Positions 1 to 22,560 of a stretch of DNA of 64,000 nucleotides are shown here, one piece after another. The translations under genes were made by a program, and so were the position numbers. The notes under the pieces are model-generated. The model ran no database searches. It saw only the letters and a list, made by a program, of their open reading frames with translations, and was not told where the DNA came from. The stretch is from positions 6,892,001 to 6,956,000 of the forward strand of contig NC_091096.1 in assembly GCF_024713975.1 (NCBI RefSeq). The letters are read 5' to 3'. The first letter of the stretch is position 1, and the number at the start of each line of letters is the position of its first letter. The DNA comes from Paralichthys olivaceus (Eukaryota > Chordata > Actinopteri > Pleuronectiformes > Paralichthyidae).

Positions 1-1235
1 ATATTCTAATAATATTCTTAAAATTTTCCATGTGAAAATGACGAGAGTTTTTTTTGCGGTTCGCTGATATTAATGTTGTCAGGTAAAACCGTGATAAAAA
101 AGGTTTAAATAGAAATTTTCTAATCTAAATGATAAACTGTCATAAACATAACCAAACATAATTTAAAGGAGAAGTTCGGTTTTTTTCAACCTGGTCCTTA
201 TTTCCAGCATATGAAGGTTTGGAGTAACTTGGAGTCCTTCGGACGCTTTTTGAAATAAGAAATAAGAAAGAAAAAAAAAAACGAACCTCTCCTTTAAATA
301 GAGAACTCTGTTCTTGAGAATTTTCTTCTAATTTAAGAAATTTCCCCTGCCTAAGTGTTGAAACCAGTATTAAAGACATCAGTCCAGGAAGTTCGATTTT
401 CACTACAGTAGAAATAGTTTCTATTGTTAGGATTTGACTGTAACTCACAGGATGAGAGTCAGGGGAAACCATGGGAATATGAACACGCCCGCTTGGTGGA
501 GCTTCCTCTTCCTCACTATAAGAAGCATCATTGGTGTTGTTACTCACACTCAGGTCCAACTCAGAGCTTCTATTGATCCAGGCAGCTTGATAATAGTTAT
601 CAAATATAACATTTTTTTTATTTTTTATTTTTTTTATAAAGACAATCTCTGTTGACAGCTGCTCTCAGCAGCTGCATTTCTCGAACATTATTAATTTCCG
701 CTGTATCATTAATTTTGTTCTACTACTACACTGTGCTAATCATCAGTGCCACTCCAGACTGAGTAATGGAGGAAATGGGAAAATGCGGGAAATGAAGAGG
801 GCACTGCTGTGGTGACTAAACTTCCTGAATAGGATGTATCCAACAGTATTGTGGATTATTATTAGTTTACAGGTCAGATTATAGGAAATGGGCTTAGTGC
901 CTTTTCCTCTATGATGCCATGAGAACCAGTTAATGACATGTCCCTATGTTACTCATCTTTTTTGGCATCAATAACGTTAAATTCCCAGAGCGCGTTTGGT
1001 GCCTTGCAAACAATGGCGTCACAATTTATGTGAACTCCCGTCTCTCTCTTTTATCTATTATCTGTTAATCATCAAAAAGAAAACAAAGTTTTCAGTCAAA
1101 ATGGACATACAAAATTAAAACATTTATTTTGGATTTAAATTGTCAAAAATGTTATCTTTGTATGGTAGACATTTGACGATGCCAGAGTGACTAGGAAATT
1201 GTAATGGGTGTGTATGTGCGTGTGTGTATTTTCAG
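1..1235. other. Left flank, probable ikbkb intron
   Basis: No exon of ikbkb is seen here. The first recognisable ikbkb exon begins at 1236, in frame, with residues that in human IKK-beta follow the glycine-rich loop, so the start codon and the roughly 35 N-terminal residues (including the GxGxFG loop) lie to the left of the window. The stretch is AT-rich and holds an inverted-repeat element at 161-299 and a minus-strand open stretch at about 440-590 (SEEEEAPPSGR... followed by a GTGAGT donor-like site). That stretch is of unknown status. Confidence 0.6.
161..299. mobile_element. Short foldback/MITE-like element
   Basis: The left end (161-187, starting ATTTAAAGGAGAAGTTCGG) is an imperfect inverted repeat of the right end (273-299, which reads ATTTAAAGGAGAGGTTCG on the minus strand). 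The arms are about 27 bases long and end in T-runs, with about 85 bases between them. This is what a MITE or foldback DNA element looks like. I could not define a target-site duplication, so the exact ends and family are unknown. Confidence 0.5.
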
Positions 1236-12395
<11,160 letters not shown>

Positions 12396-13760
12396 GTTCA
12401 GTTTCGTTCATTGATTGATCCCGTGGTGCTGTGCTGCCTCTGTGTGGATGGGATGTCTCACTACACAAACATGTAGTGCCAGCCGTTCTGTCAATGTGAG
12501 TGAAGTAATAATGCAATAGCTCTTGGCACATATTTGCTGAATGGGATTAGAGAATAGGTACATCTGTTCACTGCCGATTATCAGAGCACTGAAGCCAATT
12601 ATTACTGCAATAATGATTCACATCAGAGAAACTTCTAATATAGTTATTTATTTTCCCATCTGTAAGTTTAAAAGAGTCATTAAATGAGTTGGGGTAAAAT
12701 TGCACCTCAATATGCACAGTTATGATTTCATCAGATGAGTGTAGTGTGTGTAGTTAAACTTAAAATCCCAATTAGAGTTTGAGAGTTTTTGAAAATGTCC
12801 CAGAAATACATTTTAACCACACATTTATGTATTAGAATATATGAATGTAAATAATGTGTTGCAGTAATCTGAAATATTTCCATCATCTTTATTTGAAAAA
12901 TACTGAATTATTTTAACTTTTGCACATCAATCACAAGTTAAAAAAAAATATTTCAGTAGTATTTTAAAGAAGTGTTTTTATGTATTTCTTAATGCCGCAT
13001 TTTTTTTATTGCAACGTTTATTTTCACTGAACATCATGTAAGTTTATGAGTAATTTGAATGTGAATTTTGTTTGATAACTATATTGGGGTTTGACACAAA
13101 AACAGGAACATCAGCACAGTTCAGTATCGCTGCAGTAGTTTCAAGAGATGCAAAGTTTTTAATGTGACTTAATGTTTGTGAAGACAACACACACATATCC
13201 CGTTACTCTCTTGGCCTGGTTCAAGATGGTATAAAGTACAAATGATTTATGTAAAACATAACTTTTGATTTAAAAAAAAAAATGTCTTTAATGATTTAAA
13301 AACTGTCAAATGTATTGTAAAACTGTGAAAACAGTTTGTAAGTTAACTAGATTTATGCAGTAATGGCCTTTATCCTCATTACATTTAAGTCTGTATTTTA
13401 GATAAGACTGCTACAGCACAATGTTGTACAGCTGCATCATGAGTTTTGTCACTTAAACATTCAATCTTTATCCCAACTATTGTCAGTGGACTCAACTGTA
13501 CATCGATAATTCAAAGTGATGAGAGATGTTACATCATCCTGATGGTTGTTTGTGTACATACTGTTAGGATTGTGATGGTGTCAGAATAACAGAATGTTAG
13601 GCGACATTCCATTATTGAATTTTCAATCTTGAAGACAGTGTTTTATTTTTCTGTAAGTGACGTCTTGTACGATTCATTCCAGTTTTTATAAGGATGAGGC
13701 ACAAGTTCTCCTTCCTTTGCTGTTTCATGTCAACCAAAATAAAAGAAACAACCATTAATA
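12396..13760 (+). other. ikbkb: ikbkb 3' untranslated region
   Basis: AT-rich non-coding stretch between the ikbkb stop and its AATAAA. No open frame of interest. Several ATTTA-like pentamers occur (for example near 12640 and 12820), as in unstable signalling mRNAs, but this is weak in AT-rich DNA. Confidence 0.7.
13738..13743 (+). terminator. ikbkb: Polyadenylation signal, ikbkb
   Basis: AATAAA, the last such hexamer before the convergent vdac3 gene. About 1.34 kb after the stop codon. Confidence 0.7.
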
Positions 13761-13778
13761 TGATAAAGTTTTACATTC

Positions 13779-13784
13779 TTTATT
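13779..13784 (-). terminator. vdac3: Polyadenylation signal, vdac3
   Basis: AATAAA on the minus strand, about 800 bases after the vdac3 stop. Only about 36 bases separate it from the opposing ikbkb signal. Confidence 0.65.
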
Positions 13785-14584
13785 CCATCAATTCAATAAA
13801 ATTAGATTGAGGTCCTTGCTGACTAACTTTCCTATACAAAGCACAGCACAGATAAAGTGAAATGTAGTGGTATAGGTTGAACGGGTACAGGACACAAAAG
13901 GTGATGACAAGGCTCAGCCCTTTTTACCAAAGAGGACCTGAAAAAAATCAATGTTTTGGCAACTGAAGCGTCACAGTTTCTAACTGCGTCACTGAGGTCA
14001 AATGGTCCAGTCAGTCCACTCAGTCTGAGAGTGACCGGCCGCTCTGTGTTTTCTGCTTAATGCTCTCCAGCCTTTGTTGTATCTGTTTACAGTCACTGTA
14101 CTTGTCAATAACTTCCCTCAAGCCTTGAAAGCATGCAACAACACCACAACATACCAAAACAAGCTTCTTCTAATAATCGTATTCATGTCTGAAACACAGA
14201 ATATATCTAAACAAAAATACGTGAACACGGCCAAAATAAGAAGGGGCCTCATAAAACCGGTCATGAGTAGCACATTATTCAGAGAATGATTATTTTTATG
14301 ATACATATAACATATGGGACCTGTAAGTAATGCAACATTTAAAAATAAAGCTTGCTTCTTTAAAAATTACAGTACTGGAGGTCTTGGAGGCTGTTTGGGG
14401 TTTCAGGGTTAAGGCCAAAGAATGTGTGTTTGTGTAAATATGTGTGTAGCACTCATCGTGCAGGGAAGATGTGTTTGTGTGTCGCTGAGTGGACCATTGT
14501 GTTGTTGTCACGTTTGGGCTGTGTCTTCTTCTCTTGCGTTGCTTCCCTCTCTCTCTCCTCTTGTCCGTCCTCCCACTGACTCTT

Positions 14585-16761
14585 TTACGCCTCAAGCTCG
14601 AAACCCATGCCCACTTTGTGTCCGCCGCCGTTTACGTTCTTCCCGTCGATCAGACCTGAGAGCGTGAGCTTCACTCCTGCAGGGAAGAACGGTCAGATCA
14701 TGTGAAGTAATCGTGCTGATGCATTACAGGAATCTAGACACTTAAAAAAGCAGTTAACAAACCTGGCCTGAGGGTTTGTGTGTATCCAACTCCAACGAGG
14801 CAGGCGTTGTTCACTTTGGCCTGTGAGGAGAAACCAAACAGGGACGGTGAGGTCAAGTCGTGACCTCTCAAAACAATGTTTTGCCTTTTTGAAAGGGTTA
14901 AAAATGCTTTTAAAGAGTCTTTTCAACTTTGTCATTAATGTTCACTTCCCTGGTCAAAGGTCACAGTGGCCTCACAAAACACAAGGTCTAATGTCTCCAA
15001 ATTTTGACAAATGTTCACTTGGACTAGGTTAGATTTCAGTCACGTCACAGTGACGTCATATTATTGTGAATGAACTATGAGGGGAACACCTGGACGGACT
15101 GAAGCTGCACTGGTTGGTGGAGGCATACAACAGCACGGCGGTATTTCCCAGTTAAAATCTTGTTCTAGGGCTTTTTACCTGATATCAGTGATTGTGACTG
15201 CTGATGATGCTACTGAGAATTTTCACACCAGACGTTTAGAAGTCAGTTCTTACAGATAGGGACGCATCATTGTCCAGCTGGTATTTAGCCCCGATTCCAA
15301 AGCGAGTGTTGTTGCTGCCGGCTGTCCAGGCCAGATGCACCGCTGTCTCCAAGTTGCTGTTCACCTTTTGGTAAATGGAGCCACCAAACTCTGTGCCGTC
15401 ATTGCTTAAATACAAAAGAAAACACAAAAGGTAGAGTTGAGCAGCAGTGGGTATTACTCTGAATGTTTCATCCTGGGGAAATGCTTCCTCTCTCGTGGCT
15501 GCCCTCATCCACTGCATCACTTCCATTTCCTGCCTCTCGTCACTGTGATGTGGTGACTCACACATTGGTAGAAAGCTGAAAGTCTCCGGCCTTGTATCCG
15601 AGGGCAAAGTTGTTCTGAGTCAGTTTGGACTTGGCGGTGTCAAAAGCCAACTGGTAGCCAGCGAGCCAACCCTCGTAGCCCAGCACAGCAGCTCCGTGGA
15701 TGGTGGGACCGGCCATGTCGAAGTCCAGGTCACAGCCCATGTTGACATATTCACGCTTGTAGCCAGTCTTCAGTTTGGCACTCTTCTTCCTGCAGATGGA
15801 ATAACAACGGAAGGAAAGAGGGGAAATCATTTAGGAAGAACTGCATAATTAATATGTTTATAATATGCATTTATATTCACTTTGCTTGTAAACTTATTGA
15901 AGACATTCGAAACTACTCAGTGTGAAGAAGACTGCTCTTACCCGGTGTTGGGCACAAATGATGTGTCCAGAGCGAGCTTCAAGCCCTTCGCCAGCTGCAG
16001 AGAGACAAACAGGAGACACAGACTGTGAGATAATGTTTTTATTTGAGGTTATGAACATTTTTAATAAGCTAAGTAAAGTAAATTCCTGTCATTATATTTA
16101 ATACCTGGTCCTCCATGGTGATTTCTGTGGTCAGAGTGTTGTCTGTGTTCCATTTCTGGTTGAAGCTGAGGCCCAGCTCACTCATCTTGTACTTGGTCTC
16201 CAGGTGACCGCCGGACTTCCCCGTGTCTGTGTTGTTGGAGCCGGAGGTGGCGAACTCCTGCGGGTAAGAGAGGGATGGAGTAATGAGATGGAGGGGTTGG
16301 GGGGGGTGGATATGAAAAATGAGGTGTGAAGGGAAGCAGAGAGGCACGTTGCTACATTACAGCCCAGCTATCAAAATAAAAGTAGAGAGAGTGAAAAAGC
16401 ATTTAGGAAAAGAGAGGAAGGGGAAGAAAAAACTAAGATGAGGGGAAACGAGCATTTTTTCTCTGCTGTTCCTCTGCCACACAATCCGTCTCCGGTTTGT
16501 AGGACTGTTTATTTATTTAAGATGGAGATGTGAGTTGAGAAGGAAAACTGAAAATAGAGTCTGGACTGCGAGGGAGAGGCAGGTTGTGACTGCATTTCAG
16601 GATCAGTGCTGTTATGGCTGCAGCAGTCGGGGGTAACGTTGTCACTTGGACAAATTACTGCTGCAATGAAACACTTGGCGGAAAGCCTGCACACACTGTC
16701 TGCACACAAACATCTTAATGTGTTACCCTGCAGTGCCCCTGTGTTTAATCATTACATATGT

Positions 16762-16823
<62 letters not shown>

Positions 16824-17598
16824 TCTCTCTCTTACCATCTGACAGGAGCATCCAGAGAGGAAGCAGAGAAAAGAGAAAATAGATAAAGTTAGGTAGAACC
16901 ACACAGAGCTTACATGCGGTGATTTCACCGGGAAAAATGAAAAGCAGAGCGACGGAAAGTGGAAACCTGTGAGTAAAATCATTCAGTGAGGTTTGAAACT
17001 TAATGCCAGCTTCATTATGGTTTTACCATGGCAACAGGTTTATGGCAAAACATACACACAGCAAACTAAAGCACTTTATCCACATCAGGATGTTGCTTGA
17101 GAAACAATAGTTAGGAGGAAGCTTTTTGAGTTACTGACTCTGTGAGTTAGACTGATGTCAGGTTGCAAACACACGACATGAACTGCTGCGAGTCTATGAG
17201 TCATCCATTTATACCAGAGAACGCTGAGAGAAAGGCCTACACGAGAAATTTAAACACTTAAGGCTCCCAGAGACTAAAATAGTACTTACAACACCACTCT
17301 GGGACTTGGTCTTAACATCCAGCTTCAGAACTCCGTAGCCTGGGAAGAAAGAAACATCGGAAATTAAAAAAAGAAAGGATGGAAAATAACAGCATGGCTC
17401 TGAAACAGCTGCAGTGAAAATAAACAGCTTGACTTCAAAGTGCCACAGAACAACATAGATTTCTCTAATATCAGTCCTGCTTCATCCAAAACATTTGAAA
17501 TAAAAGAACTGTATAAATCTGATGAAGTTACCAAAGCCCTTGTTGAAGATGTCTTTGGCAGATTTTCCCAAGTCGGCGTATGCAGGAGGGACAGCCAT
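14585..17598 (-). CDS. vdac3: Voltage-dependent anion channel 3 (mitochondrial outer-membrane porin)
   Basis: Beta-barrel porin of the mitochondrial outer membrane passing ATP/ADP and metabolites. Coding exons in order: 17532-17598, 17290-17339, 16105-16257, 15942-15994, 15562-15789, 15254-15404, 14763-14820, 14585-14676. The sizes (50, 153, 53, 228, 151, 58) are the conserved VDAC exon sizes, and the product is 283 aa, as in human VDAC3. Seen: N-terminal helix [12 protein letters not shown], the GLKLALD segment, the porin signature [19 protein letters not shown] and C-terminal [13 protein letters not shown]. Residue 73 is Gln (FNQKW) as in VDAC3, not the Glu of VDAC1. [12 protein letters not shown] also favours VDAC3. 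Start: ATG lies 5 bases into an exon after a CAG acceptor; a separate 5' UTR exon lies at about 22438-22530. Lying between ikbkb and polb agrees with human 8p11. Only two cysteines are present. Confidence 0.95.
16763..16819. repeat. (CA)28 microsatellite
   Basis: Pure CA tract in a vdac3 intron, followed by CGCACTCTCTCT. Confidence 0.97.
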
Positions 17599-20500
17599 TG
17601 TGCCTGAGGAAACACACATGTATATACTGTTCACCTTTATTCTCAACAACAGAAAGAAAACTCAGACAAAACTGCATTTGACTGATGCACAGTCAAAGGG
17701 AAACTCCAGCAATTTAGTAATGCACTTCCATGAAGCTGCAGGGCTTGCAAGAAAGATGCAGAATGTGCAGCAGAGGCTAGAATATCCTGACTTTAGTGCC
17801 AAACTCCAAATATGCTGGAGCCTGCATCTCCCATAATGCATCATGATAGCATCTAAACACCCACACCTTCTGCCAGATTTTTTGTTACACACATAGTCAG
17901 AACTGAGACAACCCTGTCTTAGAGGACATGGTTATATATATATCTGTATTATCAAAGTGAGAGCAGTACTGCCCATTAGATTAGATGATCGATGGAGTGC
18001 CCCTCCAAATCAAAATTCTGCAGACAGTCACACAAAATACATGGAGCTTTCACTAAGCAATGCAACTCAGCCAGCACTGCAGAGTTCCTCAGTTGGGGAA
18101 ATGTGTTTTAATTTTAATAAAACCATGTATGTTGGCACTATTTAAAATGAGAGATCTACCTTAATGTGTCTCCTGAGGTTATAAATAAATAAATAAATGC
18201 TGATGACGAAACCCAGGCTGTCTGGAGAGGACCTGTCTGGGTGCTTGTGATATCCTGCTTCTGTCCTCCCCCTCCATCGTCCATGTGAAACCTATCGATT
18301 GCCTGGCAGCTCTCCATTAGCAGGCAGCAGAGCTTGTTAAACTAATGGGACTCGCTCTCTTGCAGGAAATGTTAATAAGCAAATACTGTAAAAAAAAAAA
18401 TAAAAAAACACTGAGACACCAAACAGAGAAACTGTGCTTAAACTTAATATTAAGAACGTCCTCATTATGTTCTGCTTATAATATATTATATTATATATAT
18501 ATATTATAATATGTAATATGTACAAAGTGTAATGACAAAGTGTGCAAGCCAATGCAGTAGAGATAACGTAAGCAGTAGCAGGTTTGGTTAGTCAGCAAGT
18601 ACGAGTCCTGCAAACCACTGCACTGCACCGTAATGTGTTCAGTCAGTCATCAGGGTCCCCTGGGTCAGTTTGTGTGGAGGGGGGGTAGTTCTGACAAGGT
18701 GACTTTGCAGGAGCATTTAGAACATCCTGCATTCACTTACAGCCTAAACCTGGGTTAATGGTTTACTACAAGCTTCCCTTCCTTCTCCTGCGTCTCTGTC
18801 CCCTCTGCTGTTAATCTCGATCGTCACATCTTTTCTGCAGAGGTTGGAGAAAAGAGGGTGAAGCAGCTTCTATCAGCAGATGCGTCTCTGATTGACACGG
18901 TGCAGATGATCAACGTGTGAAAAAAGACTTCATCATCTGCAGGACGGTGCAGCCAACGTGCAATCCAGGGACCCTGATGATATGTAATCTCTCTCTATGA
19001 AAACACAACCCCCCCACTCACCATGCCCTTTGGGTGCGTGGTGCTGACATGTCACACAGTGGCCTTTGTTCTCTGCCTGCTTGCCTGTTGCTGTCGTGTC
19101 CTGCTGCATCACACTCCCCACTTCTTTCTCTGCCATGTCTCTTCAGACGAGGGGAAGAACAAGAAGGGACAAATGATAAACTTCAGCTAAAGGTCCCGTT
19201 CTGTTTAGACAGCAACGGAGCACACTATGCAGGCTGCTCTGAGAATGGCTGTGATCGTCTGCGTGCTTCCTTCGCATGCAGTCAGACCCCAAATATTGCG
19301 TCACTCTGTACTGTATATGTCAGCAGTTGGAACACTTGTACTTTGTGCACTGTATTTGAACAGGATAGGACCTGTGTGCAGCCCTCGTACGACACGGAGA
19401 GATGGCGTCTTTATCAGACAAAGGATACTGATTAGCTGCATGAAAGGTACAAAACGATGAGCTGGTGAAATACTGAAGTCCCTGTGTCCCTTATACAAGA
19501 GCACAGTAAGCACAACACATCATAAACCTGTCGTCTGTCCTCAGCATCTGTCCACCAGTGTTACATAACCAGCACCTTAAAGTACAATGTCATTCACCTC
19601 TCGCTTGTCATGTACGTGGACTACATGAGCAGAGTCCAGTGCACAGCAGTTTTTCTTTAGATTCATCCTGTACACTTTAAGAGGAGGTGTAGTCTAAATA
19701 TGTTTAGAAACATCCTTAGCTCTTATTAATGAATTCATTCACCAGTAAATCTTTTTTTTTGGCTGCATCAGAAACAAACAACACTGATGAATCATCAGCG
19801 TCAATGTTATTATGGTGAAATTGGAGCAACATTATGGTAAAAGGTTTTGTTCTCAACCAACTGATGACTGTCAGAGTATTACACTGCAGTTTTAGAGCTT
19901 TTCCACTGAGATTCATTATTAGAAAAATATCAATTAAACCAGTTGTAAGTTCAACATTAACAAACAACATAAGACAATGTGCTCACACCTTTCGTCAACA
20001 TCTGATTCAGATAGACACAAACACCTGACATCCAGTCACAGTGCTTGTCACTAAACCCGTCCGTCTCTGCTTAGTGTCGCTCCTCATCTCTCAAATACTG
20101 AGCCGCTGTGTGCCAGCTGACCTGCACTTTACTGACCACTGGACTGTCTCAGTTATTTCACTCCTTCTCAGCTCTGTACCCTCTCACCTCCTCCAGCACA
20201 ACGTCCATTTTTGACTCCTTCCCTCCGAGCCTTCGTCCCTCAATCTCTATATTTAGCTCAGGTGAACATGACACTACAACACATGTGACCGGGTTTCAAA
20301 CATGTGTCCTTATCCAAGTTCAATCTGTTAAAGCTCTTAGAAGCATCGGTGTATTTCTCTGTATTGTACACTTGTATTCTTCACTGTTCTGACTCTAACC
20401 CTCTTTCACTACACAAACACACTCCTGCCACTCGTCTGCTTGAGCTGCAACCACATGGCGGCCATGACTCTGCTCAGAGGTCAAACTTTCACAAATCACT

Positions 20501-20789
20501 TGTGTCCAAAGAAGAAGTTCAACATCTTGGTTTCTGAAGAACAAAGAGTCATATTTTCACTCTTACATAAAAACTAAAGCAGTGTGTTCAATTATTTTAC
20601 TTTAAAAATGTCTAATCAATCACGAGAATTGGCAAAGGTCATTCATCTTCATCTATAAAATATGATTTCAGCAATTATTGTAATATGTATTCAAGAAATG
20701 TCTAGTAGCTTTGATTTAGCCACTTAATTTGACGACTAGTGCTAGACAACATTCAAAAACTCTTCTAATTTTATTTTCTGCTTTCAAAT

Positions 20790-20842
20790 CTGTGAAGCAC
20801 TTGATTTTTGAAAAGCACTATATGAATAAAATAAATCAGCAT
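20790..20842 (+). mobile_element. Non-LTR/SINE 3'-tail-like fragment
   Basis: The motif GTGAAGCACTTGATTTTTG followed by AAGCACTATATGAATAAAAT resembles the 3' tails shared by L2-type LINEs and their SINEs in fish. Only the tail is recognisable. Confidence 0.4.
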
Positions 20843-22157
20843 TTCAGTGAGAATAATAATTTTGACATAACATTTTCACAAAAGATAAAAAGAAAAAAAT
20901 AGAGAATGTCATTGTCTTGGTGACGAGGGGTCTTTACTGATCAAGAGTGTTCCCTTAAGTTGTATGTATATGATTTATAGGCTGCTGAACGCTTAAGCAT
21001 TCATTGATGTGGGACACATTATTACATTTATCAAAATATCTTAAAGAATCATTCAGTCCTGTTGAAGACGCTGATGATCGAGCCCTCGTTAATGAACAAA
21101 CACTCAACATTAAACTGTGTAAACAGGCAGTTACCCAACCCTGGCTGAACCCTCTGATAACATGAAACCAGGGCCAGTGTGTGAGGCGTGGAACTGGAGG
21201 AATGTGCGGCTGTGAGATAAGTACAAGTGCAGTCAGGTTACACCTTCAACAATTTAAAGCCTGAATGTAAAGCACATGATGAGGTGACATATTTGTTTCA
21301 TGTATATGTGAATGAGAGATGAGAGACACTTCCAGTCCACCTCAGAGAGTATGACAACCACTGCTGTTGTGTGTGTGTGTGTGTGTGTGTTTAAGGAGGC
21401 ATGGGTCATTTAATACTTGTTGCATCATGCTGTCTTGTTATTTATGAGTTTTTCCAGCCAGGAGACGGTCTGGTGGCCGGATTTCTTAAGTAAGAAGATC
21501 AGTCACCACATTTACCTGTCATTTATTTTTAACAGGTAAAATAACAAATTTCCTTTTGTGTGATATCCATTCTGGCAATTCCTCTCCTTTATTTTCAAAT
21601 CAAAAAACACTGACTGGTGTCAGCTGTAACTTTTGTAGTTATCTGTGTCTAGTCTGGCTTTTTTCTGATTGTTGTCTTTTGTACTTTTGCATGTTTGGTC
21701 TGTTTTATGTGTGTAAGTGTGTTGATGTTTTGTTTTTGTCTGAATGTTGAAATATAAATATAAAAATTATAAGAAGAATGAGAAATGAATAATTGATCTT
21801 GTCCATCCAGGCTGACCTTGATGTTTTACTTCCGTTGTGTGAGTCACTACCTCCTCGCTCATTGCCTGGTAAAGAGCATGCGTACAGGAGACAGATCAAG
21901 ATAAAGATCCCTGTTATGTGTCTGCTCATAAACCAAACTGTTTCAACAAGATTTATGGCATCAAGTCCTCCCGTCCTGTCAGTGGATGACGCCTCTGTTC
22001 TTCCACTGTGTGCATGACTACCAGCACAACACCTCTACCTTTCTGTTTCACACTGTACACAGTCTATGAACACATAAGAAACGTTGCAGCAGTGTTAAAC
22101 TTTACAGGAAATAGGACCCCTTATTAAAAACAAATCCCCTCCACTAGACTTCTGCAT

Positions 22158-22158
22158 C

Positions 22159-22195
<37 letters not shown>

Positions 22196-22196
22196 T
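22158..22196. repeat. TA microsatellite
   Basis: Nearly pure TA tract with one G, in vdac3 intron 1. Confidence 0.95.
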
Positions 22197-22273
22197 CGTT
22201 CTCAGGCTGTTTGAAGGTGTGAGATTCAGTGAAGTAAAGCGACATACAGGCCTGAACTGGAAGTGAAACCCTT

Positions 22274-22298
22274 CTGCTGCTGCTGCTGCTGCTGCTGC
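22274..22298. repeat. (CTG)8 trinucleotide repeat
   Basis: Eight CTG units followed by a C-rich run, in vdac3 intron 1, about 140 bases downstream of the 5' UTR exon. Confidence 0.95.
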
Positions 22299-22437
22299 AC
22301 CCCCACCCCTTTATGTGTGACTCACATATTCTAGTAGTGAAAACCAGAAATGACAGCAGCTAAACTGTGGAGCAGATCAAACCATGAGACTATAACTTGT
22401 TTAAAATAACCGTAAGGTGAAGTCAGTGGGCTCTTAC

Positions 22438-22560
22438 CTGTGTCAGAGGTTCGGAGGGAGCAGACTTGGTGGAGGCTGTTCGGCTGCAGCGGAGAACTGA
22501 AGGAGAAAACAGACACACTCACACTGAGCAGGCGCAACACCGAGGGCTGAGGGCGGGGCC
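22438..22560 (-). promoter_or_regulatory. vdac3: vdac3 5' UTR exon and promoter
   Basis: Reading the minus strand, a GC-richer exon ends in ...TGACACAG with a good GTAAGAG donor at 22437, matching the acceptor in front of the coding exon at 17603. Upstream is a GC box (GGGCGGGGCC at 22551-22560). The transcription start is probably near 22530 but cannot be fixed. Confidence 0.6.

Larger units (their letters stand above)
17604..22437 (-). other. vdac3: vdac3 first intron (4.8 kb)
   Basis: No convincing exon on either strand; open frames at 19034-19435 and elsewhere lack family resemblance or splice logic. It contains an ATAA repeat (18180-18198), AT-rich palindromes (18478-18515), a GT repeat (21365-21390), a TA repeat (22158-22196), a CTG repeat (22274-22298) and a SINE/LINE-like tail at about 20790-20840 (GAAGCACTTGATTTTTGAAAAGCACTATATGAATAAA). 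Confidence 0.7.

Noticed and set aside
140-559. Minus-strand 139-residue frame as a gene
   Set aside because: Crosses the foldback element and needs a TTG start. A single exon within it (about 440-590) cannot be excluded, so it is noted only as uncertain.
19034-19513. Overlapping plus- and minus-strand open frames in vdac3 intron 1
   Set aside because: Cysteine-rich but low in codon bias, without splice partners or recognisable domain. Treated as chance frames.
22331-22540. Minus-strand frame over the vdac3 5' UTR exon as an N-terminal extension
   Set aside because: VDAC3 starts at the conserved MAVPP in the exon at 17598. The leader exon is not joined in frame with a plausible extension.
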